A DNA stretch of 64,000 nucleotides from Apostichopus japonicus (GCF_037975245.1 NC_092576.1:7961001-8025000), one strand, 5' to 3'; counted from the stretch's first letter, positions 11,521 through 24,602 are shown. Translations and numbers: made by a program. The notes: a model not told the origin generated them from the sequence alone.

Positions 11521-14500
11521 AAAAGCAGTCATAAATATTATGACAATTGGGGGGGGGGGGAAGGAGTAGGCAATATAAATATTTACTTCAATCGGTAGTG
11601 GCGTCATAAATGGGTGGCCTGGGGGTGGGGAACGTGCCCGCCCAAATTAATTGTGCTCCCAGGTGCCCCCCCCCCCCCTCCCACCATAGATGCGATTTGT
11701 AGTGTTAAAAAACATTACTCAAACAAAAAAAGTGCACAAAGGGGGACGAAAGGTTTTCTGTCTTCTGTAAAACATCTTTCCACCGACCATCACAATAACC
11801 ATGCAGTTATAATTGTTTTCTCACTAAAACAAGGTCACAGTGGCCCGGCGTGAATCGCGCTACTACCCTGCATGAATTTTAATTTTCAACACCTCTTAGT
11901 TACAAACATTATCAAAGCAAGACGGTTAATTTCCTTCTTTTGTATAACTTTTTTATCCACCTCAATTAAAAACATAAATATCGGACGGACTAAGCCCGAA
12001 AATTCTTGAAAATAAAGTTACTGCAAGTTGCAAAATATAGCACCAGATTGCATGTTAAGACCCTTAGTTAATAAAACACAATTTAGGGACAGTGTCCCCA
12101 TACCCTTAGACCCCATCCCCAGGACGGCCTTCCCAATAAACATTGTGCCCCATGATTAAGTGTTGTGCCCCCCCCCCCACCCCCAAATTGAAATGTCTGG
12201 CATCGCCACTGCAGTTCGGTAACAGAAATATAAACGCAAAGAATAGCTATATAGTTTGGCAGGGGCGGACCCAAATTAATATCGTTAGTGTTGGTGCAGG
12301 AGGCTAGCTGGGTTGGTGCGACCATATGGACTACCTACCTCACTAGTGTCAGTTTAGTTTAGAGACCCAAGGACCAGGAAGCCTAGCTTACATATAGTAG
12401 CTTATTTGAGACCCTCTCAGTGTTAGTTCGTGGATGCACCGACTTTTATTTCAAGCCTTCTCTTTTCGATAAGTGTTCAGCAGATAACGAGTCAGGGGTG
12501 TGAATTCGCTCCCATTACTGCTCCCGGGACCACCATTTCACGACCCCATCCGACGGACGAGAGAACTGTATGCCCCAGCATCTAACCACTTCCTCAAATA
12601 CTGTTAGAGGTATAGGCAACGCCCCCCCCCCCCTGTTCGACATCACTGCAGTGCAGCCATGACGATCACAAAGTTGTTTCGCAACCAAGTGAAGAACAGA
12701 AACAAACCATTTCCCCAAGTTCACAAACCAGATATACCAAATCTACGGAAGACTCACATCACCACTGCCGCAGCAGATTTTTGAATAGGTCAAGAGAATC
12801 TGGCTCATGGGGGAATTTTGATACTGGACCCTAAGGATTATGAGGCGGACACTCTAACCGCTGAAGCAAGCCTTTGTCCCTTATCCCAAATTGTTTTCCT
12901 ACTTCTCGCAGATATTTTGTAACGCCGACCAAATCGGGTGAAAACAAAATAAACGGATCGATTTACTGTCATTTTATGACAATTGGCCATAAATGTTTAT
13001 GTCGGAATTGGGCGTGGGTTTGCAATTCGTTACTCATATGAACATTAGGGAGTGAAACGTACGTGGTATACTAAAAATATTGATTTGATGTATCTCACAC
13101 CAAAATACAATAGACAAATATTGAATACAATACAGATGGTGTATACGTAGGGATATTTAACACAGTTAAGTGTAACCAGCAGACTAAAGCCCAGCTATTT
13201 CCACTGTGGTCCCTGTACACACAAAACAATAACTAATTATTAAATACCCCCACCCTCCCCCCCAAATAAAAAAAAATAAAAAATCTAAAATCTTTGCAAA
13301 GAGAGTTACAGTAGAACCCGCTTTTTTTCTCCCCAGAAATTTGAGCCGGAAATTGATTAATCCTCTTCATAAACCTTCACACACTTTTCTTTTACCAGGA
13401 CTGAAGGCATCACTGCATGAGTTCAATAACATTTGAAAATCGCCAAATTTGTCGTTTTTTTGGTGTGTAAAACGCGAAACTAGCAACGCTGAAGTTGGGC
13501 ACCACAGTAACCAAAAATACATCAGCCTACATAAAGTTCAACGAAATTAACTTGAGGGGAACAATTCGATTTCGACAAAAATGTCACATTTTCAAGAGAA
13601 GTAAATATTCTGTAGTGAAATGTTCGAATGTCTGGGATAACTGGTCAAAGTTTCGACATAGGCATGTTATGGTATAGTAATAAGTTACACTTGAAACTTT
13701 CAGATGCCGAAATGTTGACGTCACAATAGTCGAAATTAGTTTGATATATTTGTTAGGTGGAATTTTGTAACCTGTTCGGGTTTTCGAGAAGACAAAAACT
13801 CGCCTTTCAGTTGTGAAAATTTTAAAGAAAATACCGGTAAATGAAATTCTGACTTGAATTTCAAAATAATATTTGAAGATAGAACAGTCGAATTTCCTAA
13901 TAAGAGGGAACTTTAAAATGAAGCAATCGAAATTTTTTAAGAAGTTCCATCTGGTGGCAACATATATCATGATGTATACAGAACTATGGATTCCTACTAC
14001 TGCGGAATCCCCAAGCGTACAAACTGACCACATAAGGTTTCCTCCTCACCCTCTCCGCCTGCACCTACTCCAGCTGGGAGTTGTTCGATTTTGAGACATT
14101 TTTGTTCTCTCGTAGCAACTTTCAAGCACAAAATACATGCCAGAAATATATTTCCTTAGACCACTTCTTTCCTCGTTGTATTTACTTTCATATCAATTCC
14201 TTTCTTTCTAAAATGCACACTAAACATTCTTCAAAATAGCCCTCTTACTGACCAACGCGTATGACTCATCACCTTGACCGAAAATCCTGTGGCTCTGTGC
14301 GGACAAGTTGTTTGGACTATTCCATTCATCAGGGGGTCTTAAATGGTGTTTCAATAATTATAGGATTGCATTAGATAAATTAATTGGCACTTACTTGCTT
14401 CAATATTTATGATGCATATTCCACGGTCATTTTCTTTGAAATAATATTAAGTTCAATAAAATATGACGTTTTGAAAGCGAAACTCGGCTGTGGCGATGTA

Positions 14501-15080
14501 GGTGAACACTGTGCATTGCGTAGCTGTACCCTATTGCAGAGTACAGGATACACATATTACGTAACGGCCGTGCCCACCGAAGAAAGCGAAACTTGTATTT
14601 TTCTTAGAAGACATTCGATTGGATTGTACTTGGTCCGATTGAAGATAGTGACCAATGAAAATGAATTTAACATCAATGTGAAGTTAAGAAAAAATCCTTT
14701 CCAAAGCCGTTTGAACTAAATTTGTCAATGAATATTCAAGAGGATGGTTACGCAAACAAAGTACGGCTATCAAATGGTGATTTTCTTCAGTATTTACTGT
14801 GTGTTTTCAATGAGGGTTTTGAGTTCGATATTTATTAACCTTGCATCGTAAATCACCGAAGTCCGGTGGAAGTTTGAACTGTATTGTTAAGAAAATAACA
14901 GAACTTTAGAGACAACACATTTCTCTGTTTAGTGCCGTTTGAACTAAGTTTATTCGGTATTAACTTTTCACGCTATGGCTGTAGGAAAATGGTCTATATG
15001 GTAAAGTCATAGGCCTAAACTGCGGCGGTGGAACTCAGTTCGCGTGCCGCACAAGGAATGGCGCTAAGGAATTGATATGA
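11521..15080. other. Repeat-rich intergenic stretch without a supported gene
   Basis: C and G homopolymers near 11550, 11670, 12170 and 12620 are typical of the G-rich ends of the local hAT-like MITEs. The words TAGTGGCGTCAT (11596) and GATGCCACTGC-like (12200-12211) may be decayed ends of one such element, but no convincing duplication flanks them. A decayed tRNA-like SINE head may lie at about 12800-12880 on the minus strand. A 149-aa minus-strand ORF (13584-14033) has no recognisable similarity. Confidence 0.4.
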
Positions 15081-15086
15081 ATATTA

Positions 15087-15480
15087 CTAACTATGTACTG
15101 ACATGCTATGAGGCGTAGGAGGCGCGGGGGGAGGGGGGGGGGGTCTGGGGGAGGGCTGCAGCCCCCGACCTAATATTTTTGTGAAAATTCGGGTAATATG
15201 CTGAGAATTTTTTCGGGCACCTACTGAAAGACAAATAAATTGCAATGATGTATAGCTAAAGGAAATCAAAAATTTCAAAAATATCTCCTTGGCAATTATA
15301 ATAAAGTTCTAAGCTTGCCCGACTAATTCGCCATTTCGGTAATAACACGGCAAAGTATTGTATGTAATTGGCATGCGATGTAATAATAGATGCATGTCTA
15401 TGTGATATGTACATTAACTTGTTGAACGCGCGCGAAGCGTACGAAAAATGTTGGTTATATTTTTCGGGCACGTCGTTACC
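15087..15480. repeat. Probable decayed interspersed repeat with G-rich end
   Basis: A G-rich stretch (15120-15165) is followed by two copies of the word TTTTTCGGGCAC (about 15210 and 15460) and GCGCGCGAAGCGTACG. The pattern resembles multi-copy invertebrate repeats, but no clear ends were found. Confidence 0.4.
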
Positions 15481-15516
15481 AAAGCTGAATTTGAATGCAA
15501 TAGAATCAGCATAACT

Positions 15517-15875
15517 CAGTGGCTGAGCTAGGGGTATTGGTCGGGGGGGGGGGGGCGAGAAAGGTCTGTAGGGGCGCTTTCGACACTATCTAAACGGAGC
15601 GCCACCACAGGTTGGCGCGGATCGCGTATAATTTTTTTTGAGTAAAGTTACTCCCTAGATCGCCGGAATTGACCCTTTCCGGGCCTTGCTAATTTGCAGA
15701 TAATGTGACAAATGTCAATAGGTAGATGAGAGCGTAATAAAAAAGTAAATAATCGCGAATAAGTAAAAAGTGGTAAAAAGCTGAAAATTAAGGGCGCCAG
15801 CAGTCCATTTGAGTCCGTCAGGGGGGGGGGTGATGGGGGCGCCCGCCCCCTGACTGTATGGACGCTCCGCCACTG
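15517..15875 (+). mobile_element. hAT-type MITE, family 3
   Basis: The 359-base element begins CAGTGGCTGAGCTAGG and ends GCTCCGCCACTG, so the terminal inverted repeats read CAGTGGC[T/G]GAGC. Flanking 8-mers are GCATAACT (15509-15516) and GCATTACT (15876-15883), a target-site duplication with one mismatch. Homopolymer G runs lie near both ends. No coding capacity. CAGTGGCGnAGC-type ends are typical of one branch of hAT elements. Confidence 0.82.
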
Positions 15876-15895
15876 GCATTACTATGGATGTATCT

Positions 15896-16232
15896 ATAAA
15901 TCAGCATCATCTGCAAACAAAGAGCATTGAGATGACAGATTATTTGTAAAATCATTCATAAAAAGTATGAACAATGTTGGCCCAAGGACACTCCCTTGGG
16001 GTACCCCATATCTGACTTTAACCCACGAGGGGTTATTACCATAAAAATGAACTCTTTGTAATCTATCAAACAAAAAAGACTGGACCCAGTGCCAGACTGG
16101 TCCAGTAATATTAAATTGAGTTGTTAATTTATGCAAAAGTACATTATGGGGCATTTTATCAAAGGCTTCAGCAAAATCGATGAATAGAGCATCTATAAAA
16201 GGAGGCTTACGCTTGTCAAGAATACTTGACCA
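15896..16232 (-). pseudogene. Non-LTR retrotransposon (LINE) reverse transcriptase fragment
   Basis: The minus-strand frame runs from about 16232 with LFIDFAEAFDKMPHNVLL, then YGVPQGSVLGPTLFILFMND and LFADDADL before a stop. These are the conserved D-AFD, VPQGSVLGP and FADD blocks of the reverse-transcriptase domain, including the catalytic Asp pair. The domain is cut on both sides: no endonuclease region upstream, and sequence after FADD is lost. It is a dead fragment adjoining the hAT element at 15517-15875. Clade assignment (CR1/Jockey-like) is a guess. Confidence 0.85.
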
Positions 16233-16234
16233 CG

Positions 16235-18486
16235 AATAGCTGTATTTTGAAGAGAAACAAATAAATGAAATGATTGTTAGGCGCTCTCACAAGTATCGTG
16301 ATATGATAAGCACTGACGTAGTTCTGTATACAGCACGGGACGAGTGAACTAGTATGTAATATATCGTCATATTACGTATGCGTACGTGTGATGGATGATA
16401 ACCTTCCCAAAACACAGTTTACCACTTAGCACTGTACGTACAGTCATGAGCGTTGCACAACAGACACATCCCTGATAGTGTTTACTACTAGCATAGTACT
16501 AGGTTAACTTGCCAGGTCCATATCGCAACAGAGGTATTTGGTAAGTTACTATCTTAAATTATTATGATCCTTTACCTTTGGCAAAGGTGAGATGTCTCAT
16601 TAGTACTGAAAGTTAAATTATTTGGCAAAGTTTTGGATGGAGAAATTATCATTTTTGCGACTGGTTTTCCGTTCGTAAACGTCACCGATATATTTAGAAC
16701 AATTTAGTGTCAATGTAATATTGGCCTAGGGCCTACAAAGTACAATAGGCTAGAGCCTGTTATTAGTAGAACGAGTTAGGCTAGGTCCACTCTAGAGTAG
16801 GTCCACTCTAGAGTCTATAGGGTGTTTAGGCATTCTCATCTTACCTGTGTCCAATTTGACGGGTAAATCGACATTGCATAGAAATACTACAGCCTAGCTT
16901 ACAAAGATGGATAACTTCTAGGGCTTAAGATTGTTAATTGCATAGACTAGGCCTACTTACCGCTACCAGAACCCATGCACTAACTTAAGCCTAGACAAGG
17001 AGTGTCACTGTCTGCAAGGGTGAAAATCAGCTGGCCCCAGGCGTTCGGATCATCTGAACTGGCGCCCGGATATGCACAAAAATACACCAAAAAAAAAACA
17101 CAAATAGGCTAGGCGCCACTTTTTCGATTTAGTAATAGTAGTGGTCAGCTCACTCGCACACCACATGTATTGTACACTGGTTACACTGGTTACTATGTAA
17201 TGCATTAAATGATTATATGAGACATTTTATCTTGATAATGATTACCATGTACAATAATTGCAACACAGCCTAATCATTTAAACGGAATAGAACATGCTAC
17301 TGGATCGTTAAAAAGTTTTCCAATAGTAACTGACTTTAGCCTTAACATGATCATATCCCCAAGAAGAAATGCATTAAATGATTGCATCATTACCTTGACC
17401 TAAATTGAACTATCGAGTGAAAATGTCAAGTTTTCTGCTTCTACTTGTACCATTAATAACACTATACAGAACTAGGTACAGTATACATGTGGTCTGTTCC
17501 AAACATTCCTTGCTAAGGCCAGCTCGTACACATACCACTCTTGTGAAAGCAGTAGATTATTGTAAAGGCTTCCCCAATTATGTCCAGAGCTCTTGAAGGC
17601 GTTTAGTACCAATAACTGCACTGTTTTTAACCTTTGAGTTTAAAAGTGTTGAGCTTCAGCACGGACTACTGTAGCAAAGCTCCCAACTTTCCAGAAGCAA
17701 GATGCTGGTCCATCACCAATCTGTCTATATATAGCTTTGGCCTGGGTCCCCCCACCCCCCCCCCCCCCTTTGAAAGTTCTGATGATGCCTACGAGCATAA
17801 TGGTACGTGGCATTTATTTAGGAGCTTGACAAACCATAATCGCAAAAGTCCTGATGTTGCGACTAATAATGAGTGATATCGGTAGCAAGCCACAGACATT
17901 TTACGTGGATATGAAGACCTTTGGAAAGATTTGGTGATCACTAATTTGAAATTATTATTTTGTGCCACTCTTTCTTTGGTTAATAAGGAACATTGAAATT
18001 ATGCAGATTTTAGAATTTTAGATTTACTGTAGAGTACATGAAATTGCCTCAAGCCACGCCTTCCACCCAAATTTTGATGTTCTGCTGAAGTATGCTGAAG
18101 TATGAAAAAAATTTCCATTTGAATACCATTGACTTGTCAGAAAATTCCTTTCTGATGATGTCATTACATTCCAAGCTATTCTAAGGGCATTGGGTGTTTC
18201 TCCTTTAAATCTTCCAGGGGATATTGTTGAAACTTATGTTTCAAACTGCAAAACTAACAGCAAAATCTTAAAAAAGCCAATTTTTGTCAGAATATTTAAT
18301 AATATAGGTGACAAAATGTACATTGTATGTTTGTGATTTGCTTTACCCCAGATATTAAAAATGTTTTTTTTTAGAGGCTAGTTCATGAATGAACAGTTCA
18401 AAATGCCCTAGAATTAGAGTTAGAATTATTGCTCATGAATATTCATACCCTAACTGTATGGTGATCGGCAGAGCTTGACACCTCAA
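16235..18486. other. Intergenic stretch without a supported gene
   Basis: Only short ORFs with no recognisable similarity. A 17-base word GTCCACTCTAGAGT is tandemly duplicated near 16785-16815, and there is a C homopolymer at about 17750. Confidence 0.4.
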
Positions 18487-18553
18487 TTAGGCCATCAGCT
18501 GAAGCTCAAAATGTGGCTGTAAAATCAGTTTCGTTCCAGCAACACCGGGTCTA
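18487..18553 (+). repeat. Left arm of a long-range inverted repeat
   Basis: Begins TTAGGCCATCAGCTGAAG and ends TTCCAGCAACACCGGGTCTA. The reverse complement of 22515-22572 carries the same blocks in the same order, with a roughly 10-base gap in the middle. The two arms face each other across 4 kb. Confidence 0.7.
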
Positions 18554-20285
18554 GACTTTTAATGCATTTTTGGGTAGCTTAATGCATCACAATCATTATA
18601 TCAAAAGTTCTCCAAAAAATTTCCTGCAGTATTTTTGTAAGAAACCCTTGAAATTGGGTATGTTATTTAGACATTACGTGCTACGATGCTATGTATTAGG
18701 AACACATGTGCTAACGTTAGATTTGGTACAGTGGTGCATGCATACCACTCTTTTCTTATATGTTTAATTACGACTGATATATTTTTTTTTGTATAATAGT
18801 TGGGTCAGGGTTACAAGAATGGTGGAAGAGGATTCTGGTCTAAGGGTCAGTGAGGGTTGTTTTCAGGCATTACAAGTTGTGCCCCCCCCCCCCTCCATTT
18901 TCGCCAAAATGGTAAAAAATCACATTTTCAACTTTGAAATATGAAATACAATTTTTGCACATTATAACTTAAGGGTTTTAATTATAAAAATGTACCACTT
19001 TTAATAAACTCAGATATAATGTTTTGTAATAAATCAAATATTTTGAGATATTCCCCCTATGTTATAAATGCATTTCGTCTGTGCATGTATGCGTAAATAT
19101 ACACATATAATGAAAAGTTCCTCTCCATAATTGTTACACTCCCCATCCAAACTGTTTTACAAATGCAACCCCCTCCCCCTCTACTTTACATGTAGCTAAA
19201 TCCCTAGTTACAATGAGATGTACCAATGCCCCAAGACCAGTGAGCTATTTCTTTTGTATAAATCAATATATAAGTTGGCACACTAAGACGTCATGGCATA
19301 TCATAGATGTGAAATAAAGTTATAGTCCATATATATCCGTTACCTTAGTACTCTTTCTACAGTCTTCTGCAAAACTAGGTACTTTCTCCTTGTTACTGAA
19401 ACGACATGTTTATAATTCGTATTCCTGCAAAAAGAGTTTCCAAGGGAGTTAACGTATAAAAGAAAAGATCGACAAGGTTTCGAATGGTATTTTGAATAAT
19501 AATAGTTCTATATTCTACAAATAATATGAATAATAAAGGTGAATGGTACAAATAAGTGAATAACGAAGACAGTTAACTTAAGCCCCAGATAGAAAGAAAT
19601 AATGTATCTATTAAGACTGGGTCGATACACTCAATGGTGTAGTAGAGCTGGGCCTTTGCGATGATTCAAGATACAGGTTCTTCATCAAAAGGCGCGGAGC
19701 GGAATTAATAAGTGATTAAAAGTTCATCCAAGGACAGTTGTACTAGTCTTAACAGTATCCACTTCAATTCACTGCTTGGTAGTCAGATATGGTATGGAAA
19801 AGGGAAAGTCTATTCCGTAGTAGAGGTGAAGATAATTAGATGAAATAAAAGTCACTAAAGACTTGAATATCCTTCAGTCAAAACTTAAACAGATGCACAG
19901 AACATATTAACAATATGAATAAAACAGGTAACGAAATGTTACGGCAAACAATAAAGAACTGTGATATTGGAACAGGGTCAGGGGATATGTGAATATGCAA
20001 GAGGTAAAGCATGCCCATAACACCCTCCTCCCCCCTCCCCTCCCCTCTCAAAAAAAAGTGTGATTTGAAGAAAATGTGGATATTTATCAAAGGTGTCTGG
20101 TAGGTAGGGTAATCTACGTAAAACTACTAATAGCTAAAATGAATATATGAATAAGATCATGTTTTCTGGTTCCTTTAAACTCTGGGGAACAAAATAATGA
20201 CAACATGACTTTGAAAAAGTTAACCCTCTTCACAAACTTCAAACTTGATTAAAATTTCAGACTAAGATATCAAGATTTAACACCA
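18554..20285. other. Interior of the 4-kb inverted-repeat interval, no gene seen
   Basis: AT-rich sequence with a C homopolymer near 18885 and a C/T-rich run near 20020-20048. No convincing coding exon. Confidence 0.4.
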
Positions 20286-20683
20286 TCACAGTTCATCCTC
20301 CAAATCATCTTCCCCTGCATCAACAATCTCAACATCTTCTTGGAAGTTGCTGCAATTTCTATATTTACATAGGTCTGTACACGGTAGTTGTGCATTCATT
20401 CAGGAACATCTTCCTTTAAGACATTTGCCGACTCTACAGCTACTGCTGACACACTGAACAAAACATCTGGGTCAGGTGGCTTCGTCATCCAAGTGATTAT
20501 AAGGTCATCATTTTCAAGTTTCCATCCATGTCCCTCTGGTGAGAGTGCATCAATCCTTTGCTGCAATGCCCTACTGTGAATAGCAGCCTGGTTGGTGCAG
20601 CGCTTAACATGCTGGATCAGAGCATCTTTTGTTGGTGGTAAACTCTGCTCTGAGGAGGAGATGAACAGAACACCTTGTACCAT
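20286..20683 (-). pseudogene. Frameshifted C-terminal part of a repeat-associated uncharacterised ORF
   Basis: The minus-strand frame includes SLPPTKDALIQHVKRCTNQA and GWKLENDDLIITWMTKPPDP. The LPPTKDAL-QH-KR pattern followed by a Cys-rich tail recalls an uncharacterised protein family that is highly repeated in invertebrate genomes (from memory, not searched). After PDPDVLF the reading frame shifts. Another frame then gives CVSSSCRVGKCLKGRCS, a stop, LPCTDLCKYRNCSN and an acidic end closing at 20286. A splice acceptor CTCCTCAG may open the exon at 20649. The frameshift and stop make it non-functional. Confidence 0.55.
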
Positions 20684-21674
20684 GAAATTGGATATTTTTG
20701 AGTCTCACATTTTATGATGGGGTACCAATATAATTACAATTCAGCTAAAAATATGTTGCAAATTACTTTAATAATTTCAATGGAAAGATTAACCTGATAT
20801 TGCATCTCAAAGCGTTTAGAGAATTTTTTAATTTTCCTTGGGGAGGACCCCCATATTCCAAAAGTCCTAGATCCACCCCTGAACACTCAATGAACCACAC
20901 ATTGAAGAGAGTACTTTACCTTTCAAGATCTGTATGTCTTCCTTGTCAAGAATTGTATCTAGTTTCTTCAACATAGAGAGTGGTACCTCACTTCAATGGC
21001 AACACGGTCTTTTCCTCTAATATTCATAAAATCTGGGCTCATCTTTTTTCCGCTCTGCTGCTTGTCGAAGCAATACCTTAATAAAATGAAATAAAAAAAG
21101 CAAATTGTTTTGCATTTTCTGTTGATCAAAATGTAAGTTTGAACAAATAAGAACTAAGACAATTTTATTTATATAACATGTGATCTGCTCATCTTCTATG
21201 GACAAACAAAGACACATTCAAATTTTGCAAACCAGTGTCATGCAAAAAAAAATTAAAAAAGGCTTTTTTTGACAGTACAGTACATTATCTCTTAATGTTA
21301 TGGTTTAAATTATACAATGGTAGATTATATCTGTTACTAATAATAAAGGAGACAGATACTTGTTCATTTTGGTAAAGCTAGACAGGCTGACCATAAGACC
21401 TTGCAAACCTAACCTTATTGCACCTTTGTTACACTTATTTTTCTAACTAATATAATATCTCTATCATTCAAATAAAGGGCCACAGTAAGAAAACTATGAC
21501 GCCTGTATTTAACACTTAGGCTAGTGCCCAGATGGAGAATTTGAAACAAATTTCCGTTCCTACCACCATATAACAAAACAAATCAGATGACCATGCCACT
21601 AATTATATTATGTTCAGGTCCAACACTGTGCCCTTTGACTTGGATTATATCCCTTAAGAGCTACTGACCTTGCA
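20684..21674. other. Interior of the inverted-repeat interval between two ORF remnants
   Basis: A hAT-like end reading CAGGGGTGGATCTAGGA on the minus strand lies at about 20866-20882, apparently without its partner. A minus-strand frame at 20918-20985 (LSMLKKLDTILDKEDIQIL) may be another broken exon of the same repeat ORF. Confidence 0.4.
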
Positions 21675-21739
21675 TTATGCAACTTCTCTTAACACTTCAA
21701 CTATGCCACAGAAGTACAAGTAGAGTCGTGTAGTATGCT

Positions 21740-22035
21740 TAGGCTTACCGCCATCGAAAGTCTCTGCCTGCTGCAGCTTGTCCCGTTTGCAACGCCTAGT
21801 AATGTATTGTTTCTTTTCCCACATATAATAAATTGAACAGGCAATACACCAGAGCTTCTGCTTGGTTTCCTCGATCTTTTCCGTCAATTCTTCGTTTAAA
21901 ATCATATGGGGTCTCCTCTGGAACTGTCCGTTTTCTTGCAGCAATGTGCTTGCTATCAATGAACCGCCTGTAACACTTATCGTGGAACCCCATCATACTA
22001 TGCTGTTGAACACACGCTTGATCGTAGTAGGCCAT
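21740..22035 (-). pseudogene. Frameshifted N-terminal part of the same repeat-associated ORF
   Basis: One minus-strand frame from 22035 reads QHSMMGFHDKCYRRFIDSKH. After a frame change the neighbouring frame continues KLWCIACSIYYMWEKKQYI, then TRRCKRDKLQQAETFDGGK, a Cys/His-containing pattern. It lies upstream, in the same orientation, of the remnant at 20286-20683. The two are probably the ends of one decayed gene carried by a mobile element. Confidence 0.45.
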
Positions 22036-22217
22036 GGAGTAATCAGTAGTACGGCGATATCACTGTCTCCGCCGCTGAGATTAAGCCAATCTTTAGCGCA
22101 GGAAGTAACTTAAGTCCATCGTTTATTCGTCAGTGCCTTGAATGCTTCAAATTTTACAGATTCAATGTGCACTGAGCACTGTAGATTTCCGTGTGTCGGA
22201 GACTGCCTAGCGCCCGC

Positions 22218-22246
22218 AACGAGGTAAATGAATCATTTACCTCGTT
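22218..22246. repeat. Perfect 14-bp inverted repeat with 1-base spacer
   Basis: AACGAGGTAAATGA, one A, then its exact reverse complement. Flanked on both sides by AGCGCCCG, so the palindrome sits between short direct repeats. Confidence 0.9.
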
Positions 22247-22514
22247 GAGCGCCCGTGGGAGCCGCCATGTTTGTTGTTTTCTACAAAGATTGCACACAGA
22301 ACTCATGGCTCATTGGACAATTCATATCACATGGTACAGATATCTCACTGGCGCACAACTTTTGAACGTAAAACGGCAAGTTTCTTAACATACGCAATAA
22401 AAATATAGTTCGATCTTTCGAGCGGAATTGCAAAAAAACTGCAGGAAAGTACATGGAGAACTTTTGGATCATTAATCTTAATTAATTTATGTATTCAATG
22501 CTGTAGAGAAATTT

Positions 22515-22572
22515 TAGACCCGCAGTTGCTGGAACGAAACAAGCGAATTTCGACCTTCAGCTGATGGCCTAA
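22515..22572 (-). repeat. Right arm of the long-range inverted repeat
   Basis: The reverse complement reads TTAGGCCATCAGCTGAAG, then TTTCGTTCCAGCAACTGC and GGGTCTA, matching 18487-18553. No matching flanking duplication was found. Confidence 0.7.
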
Positions 22573-24340
22573 ATGATCGATCAGATTTCACCCTTTTTGG
22601 GGGCTATTAAGTATATATAGCACCTGCTGAGCTATACTGTGACATGCATTAATATAATGACTCAGCAATTTAATCGTGTAACGAAACCACTGTTCATTCA
22701 GTAACAGGATTCATCTTTGTGAAACGTTTTTCCAAGGCAGTCAGTCCAAACTGAAGTACTTCATTATATATTTAAAAAAAAATACTGGCAAAACAGACTG
22801 CATTGAATATAGCTGGTGATAAAGTACAGTTTAACTGGACCTAGATTTAGGTAATATTTCAAAGTATCGATCGATTTATATAGTTTAGAATTTAAGCCAA
22901 AAAAAAAAACACCCGAGACAGTCATCATCACATCAGTAAAGGTCACAATGACAAACAATAGGAAAGGAAAAGTTGGTGAGGTGTGGTGCAGTACGTACTT
23001 ACTCTGTGAATCAGTAAAACTGCAACCTGTGGCTCTTGTAATACACACTCAACAGTTGTTTGTCTTTGAGGAATGCCTTTGTAGAATCCCACCAGGTGCA
23101 TACAGCTACACAACTAAACCCTTGGGGCAGTGGTGCAGTGAACAATACCTAATATATTTGTACCCAATTGTGTCTGCAGAGACCAATAGACTCAAGATTG
23201 AGTTCAATACTACCTGTACAGCAAAAACCACCCACACACTTCTTACAATACTAGTTGGCCATGTACAGCAGGTTCTGTACGTTCCATTGCATTCATAATA
23301 ATAGCAATTGTCATACCATACATACATTCAGTACATCTGTAAGTCTAGTGAAGTGTGTGTGTCTAAATGCCCCTTTTTGTATCTTCGGTATTTTTCCCGT
23401 TGATCTGTTATTTACCAGATTACCAGTCTTCATTTTGTCCTTTTGTGTATATTCTTATCCTGCGAAATATCGAGAGGGCGTAGTCAAATTCTCTTTCATT
23501 CCCCAGCATTGTAGCGTGTGAAGTCCATGTTGATTTATTGTGACTGTGCTCAAGACCTGCTCTAGTGAATCAGCCTTTTGTTGTACATTTGAATACCATT
23601 TAAAGAACTACTAAAAGGTTACCTCTTCAGTTGCTAAACTGTATGCATTACCTTGAAATGAAAATTTATTTCACAATAGAATTTTGGAATGCTATCCATT
23701 TTCATTAAACCTTGTCATGCACAACACCATATCCCATAGGCTGTGAAATTCTGCAGGCCTGCCCTACTGTACGACACATGTACATAGCAATATAAATATA
23801 CACAGTGTATTGTGTAATTAATGCATGGCTATCATATTTTAGTCTTTGTAGTACTGTAAGGGTACAGATTTGGTACATGTATGCGTGTACTATAAAAATG
23901 AAGTGGTCATTTCTGTAACAAGGTGTTTGTACGGTCTGAGCAAGTGATAATAATCACATTGTATAAAGCTTTCACTATCACACACCATGATTCTGTATAC
24001 ATGTATACAAGTGGTGTTCAGTTAGTAACAGGGGTACAGTACTGCACTGATACATGGTTATTGATTATCAATACTGTATTGTACTACTGTATGTGCCATA
24101 GACTTCTGCACTGCAGAGTGTCATAGCCTTACTTACTGTAGCTGGTAATGGAGGACAGGGTAAACAGTACTTATTGATTGATGGTGTGTCTTTAATGTTC
24201 TGTACTGTGTGTGTCATGTAAACATTGAGCTGCTGTCTGCTCTGACAGGGACTGTTCAATATTGTTTGGCAGTATAAAATACATACTATATATTGGAAAT
24301 TGTAGTGAGTTGGAAAATCCAGAACAGTGAAAAACTTCCA
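22573..24340. other. Intergenic stretch without a supported gene
   Basis: Short ORFs only, none with recognisable similarity or paired splice sites. Confidence 0.4.
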
Positions 24341-24342
24341 GC

Positions 24343-24412
24343 CTCCACCGGGAGTCGAACCCGGGCCTCCTGCTTTACATGCGGATACCCTAACCACTAG
24401 CTATAGACACTG
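24343..24412 (-). repeat. tRNA-like sequence (SINE head or tRNA pseudogene)
   Basis: The minus strand contains an A-box-like TAGCTAGTGGTTAGGG and a near-consensus B box GGGTTCGACTCCC with a paired T stem. The putative anticodon loop reads ATGTAAA. The 5' acceptor strand does not pair with the 3' side, so this is not a functional tRNA. It is more likely a tRNA-derived SINE head. Confidence 0.6.
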
Positions 24413-24602
24413 ATTGTATGTCCAGAGGTTTGAATAATATAGTTGAGCTGTACATACAGTATTGTTCAAGTTAACACCCTGATGACAGGGATGGTGACAT
24501 GTTTACAGTAACTCTTTTCAATATGTATTTGCAAAGAACACCATTTGGACTGCAATTGTTTGCCAAAGGCTTGGGTACTTCAGCAAGTCCTACTAACCAG
24601 GT

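Noticed and set aside
11596-12211. Possible hAT element with TAGTGGCGTC / GCCACTG ends
   Set aside because: The ends match poorly and flanking 8-mers (TCAATCGG vs CAGTTCGG) agree at only about half of the positions.
13584-14033. 149-aa minus-strand ORF
   Set aside because: No recognisable similarity, no paralogue, no signal for expression. Length is compatible with chance in this AT-rich region.
24343-24412. Functional tRNA on the minus strand
   Set aside because: B box is good but the acceptor stem does not pair, so it is treated as a SINE head or pseudogene.
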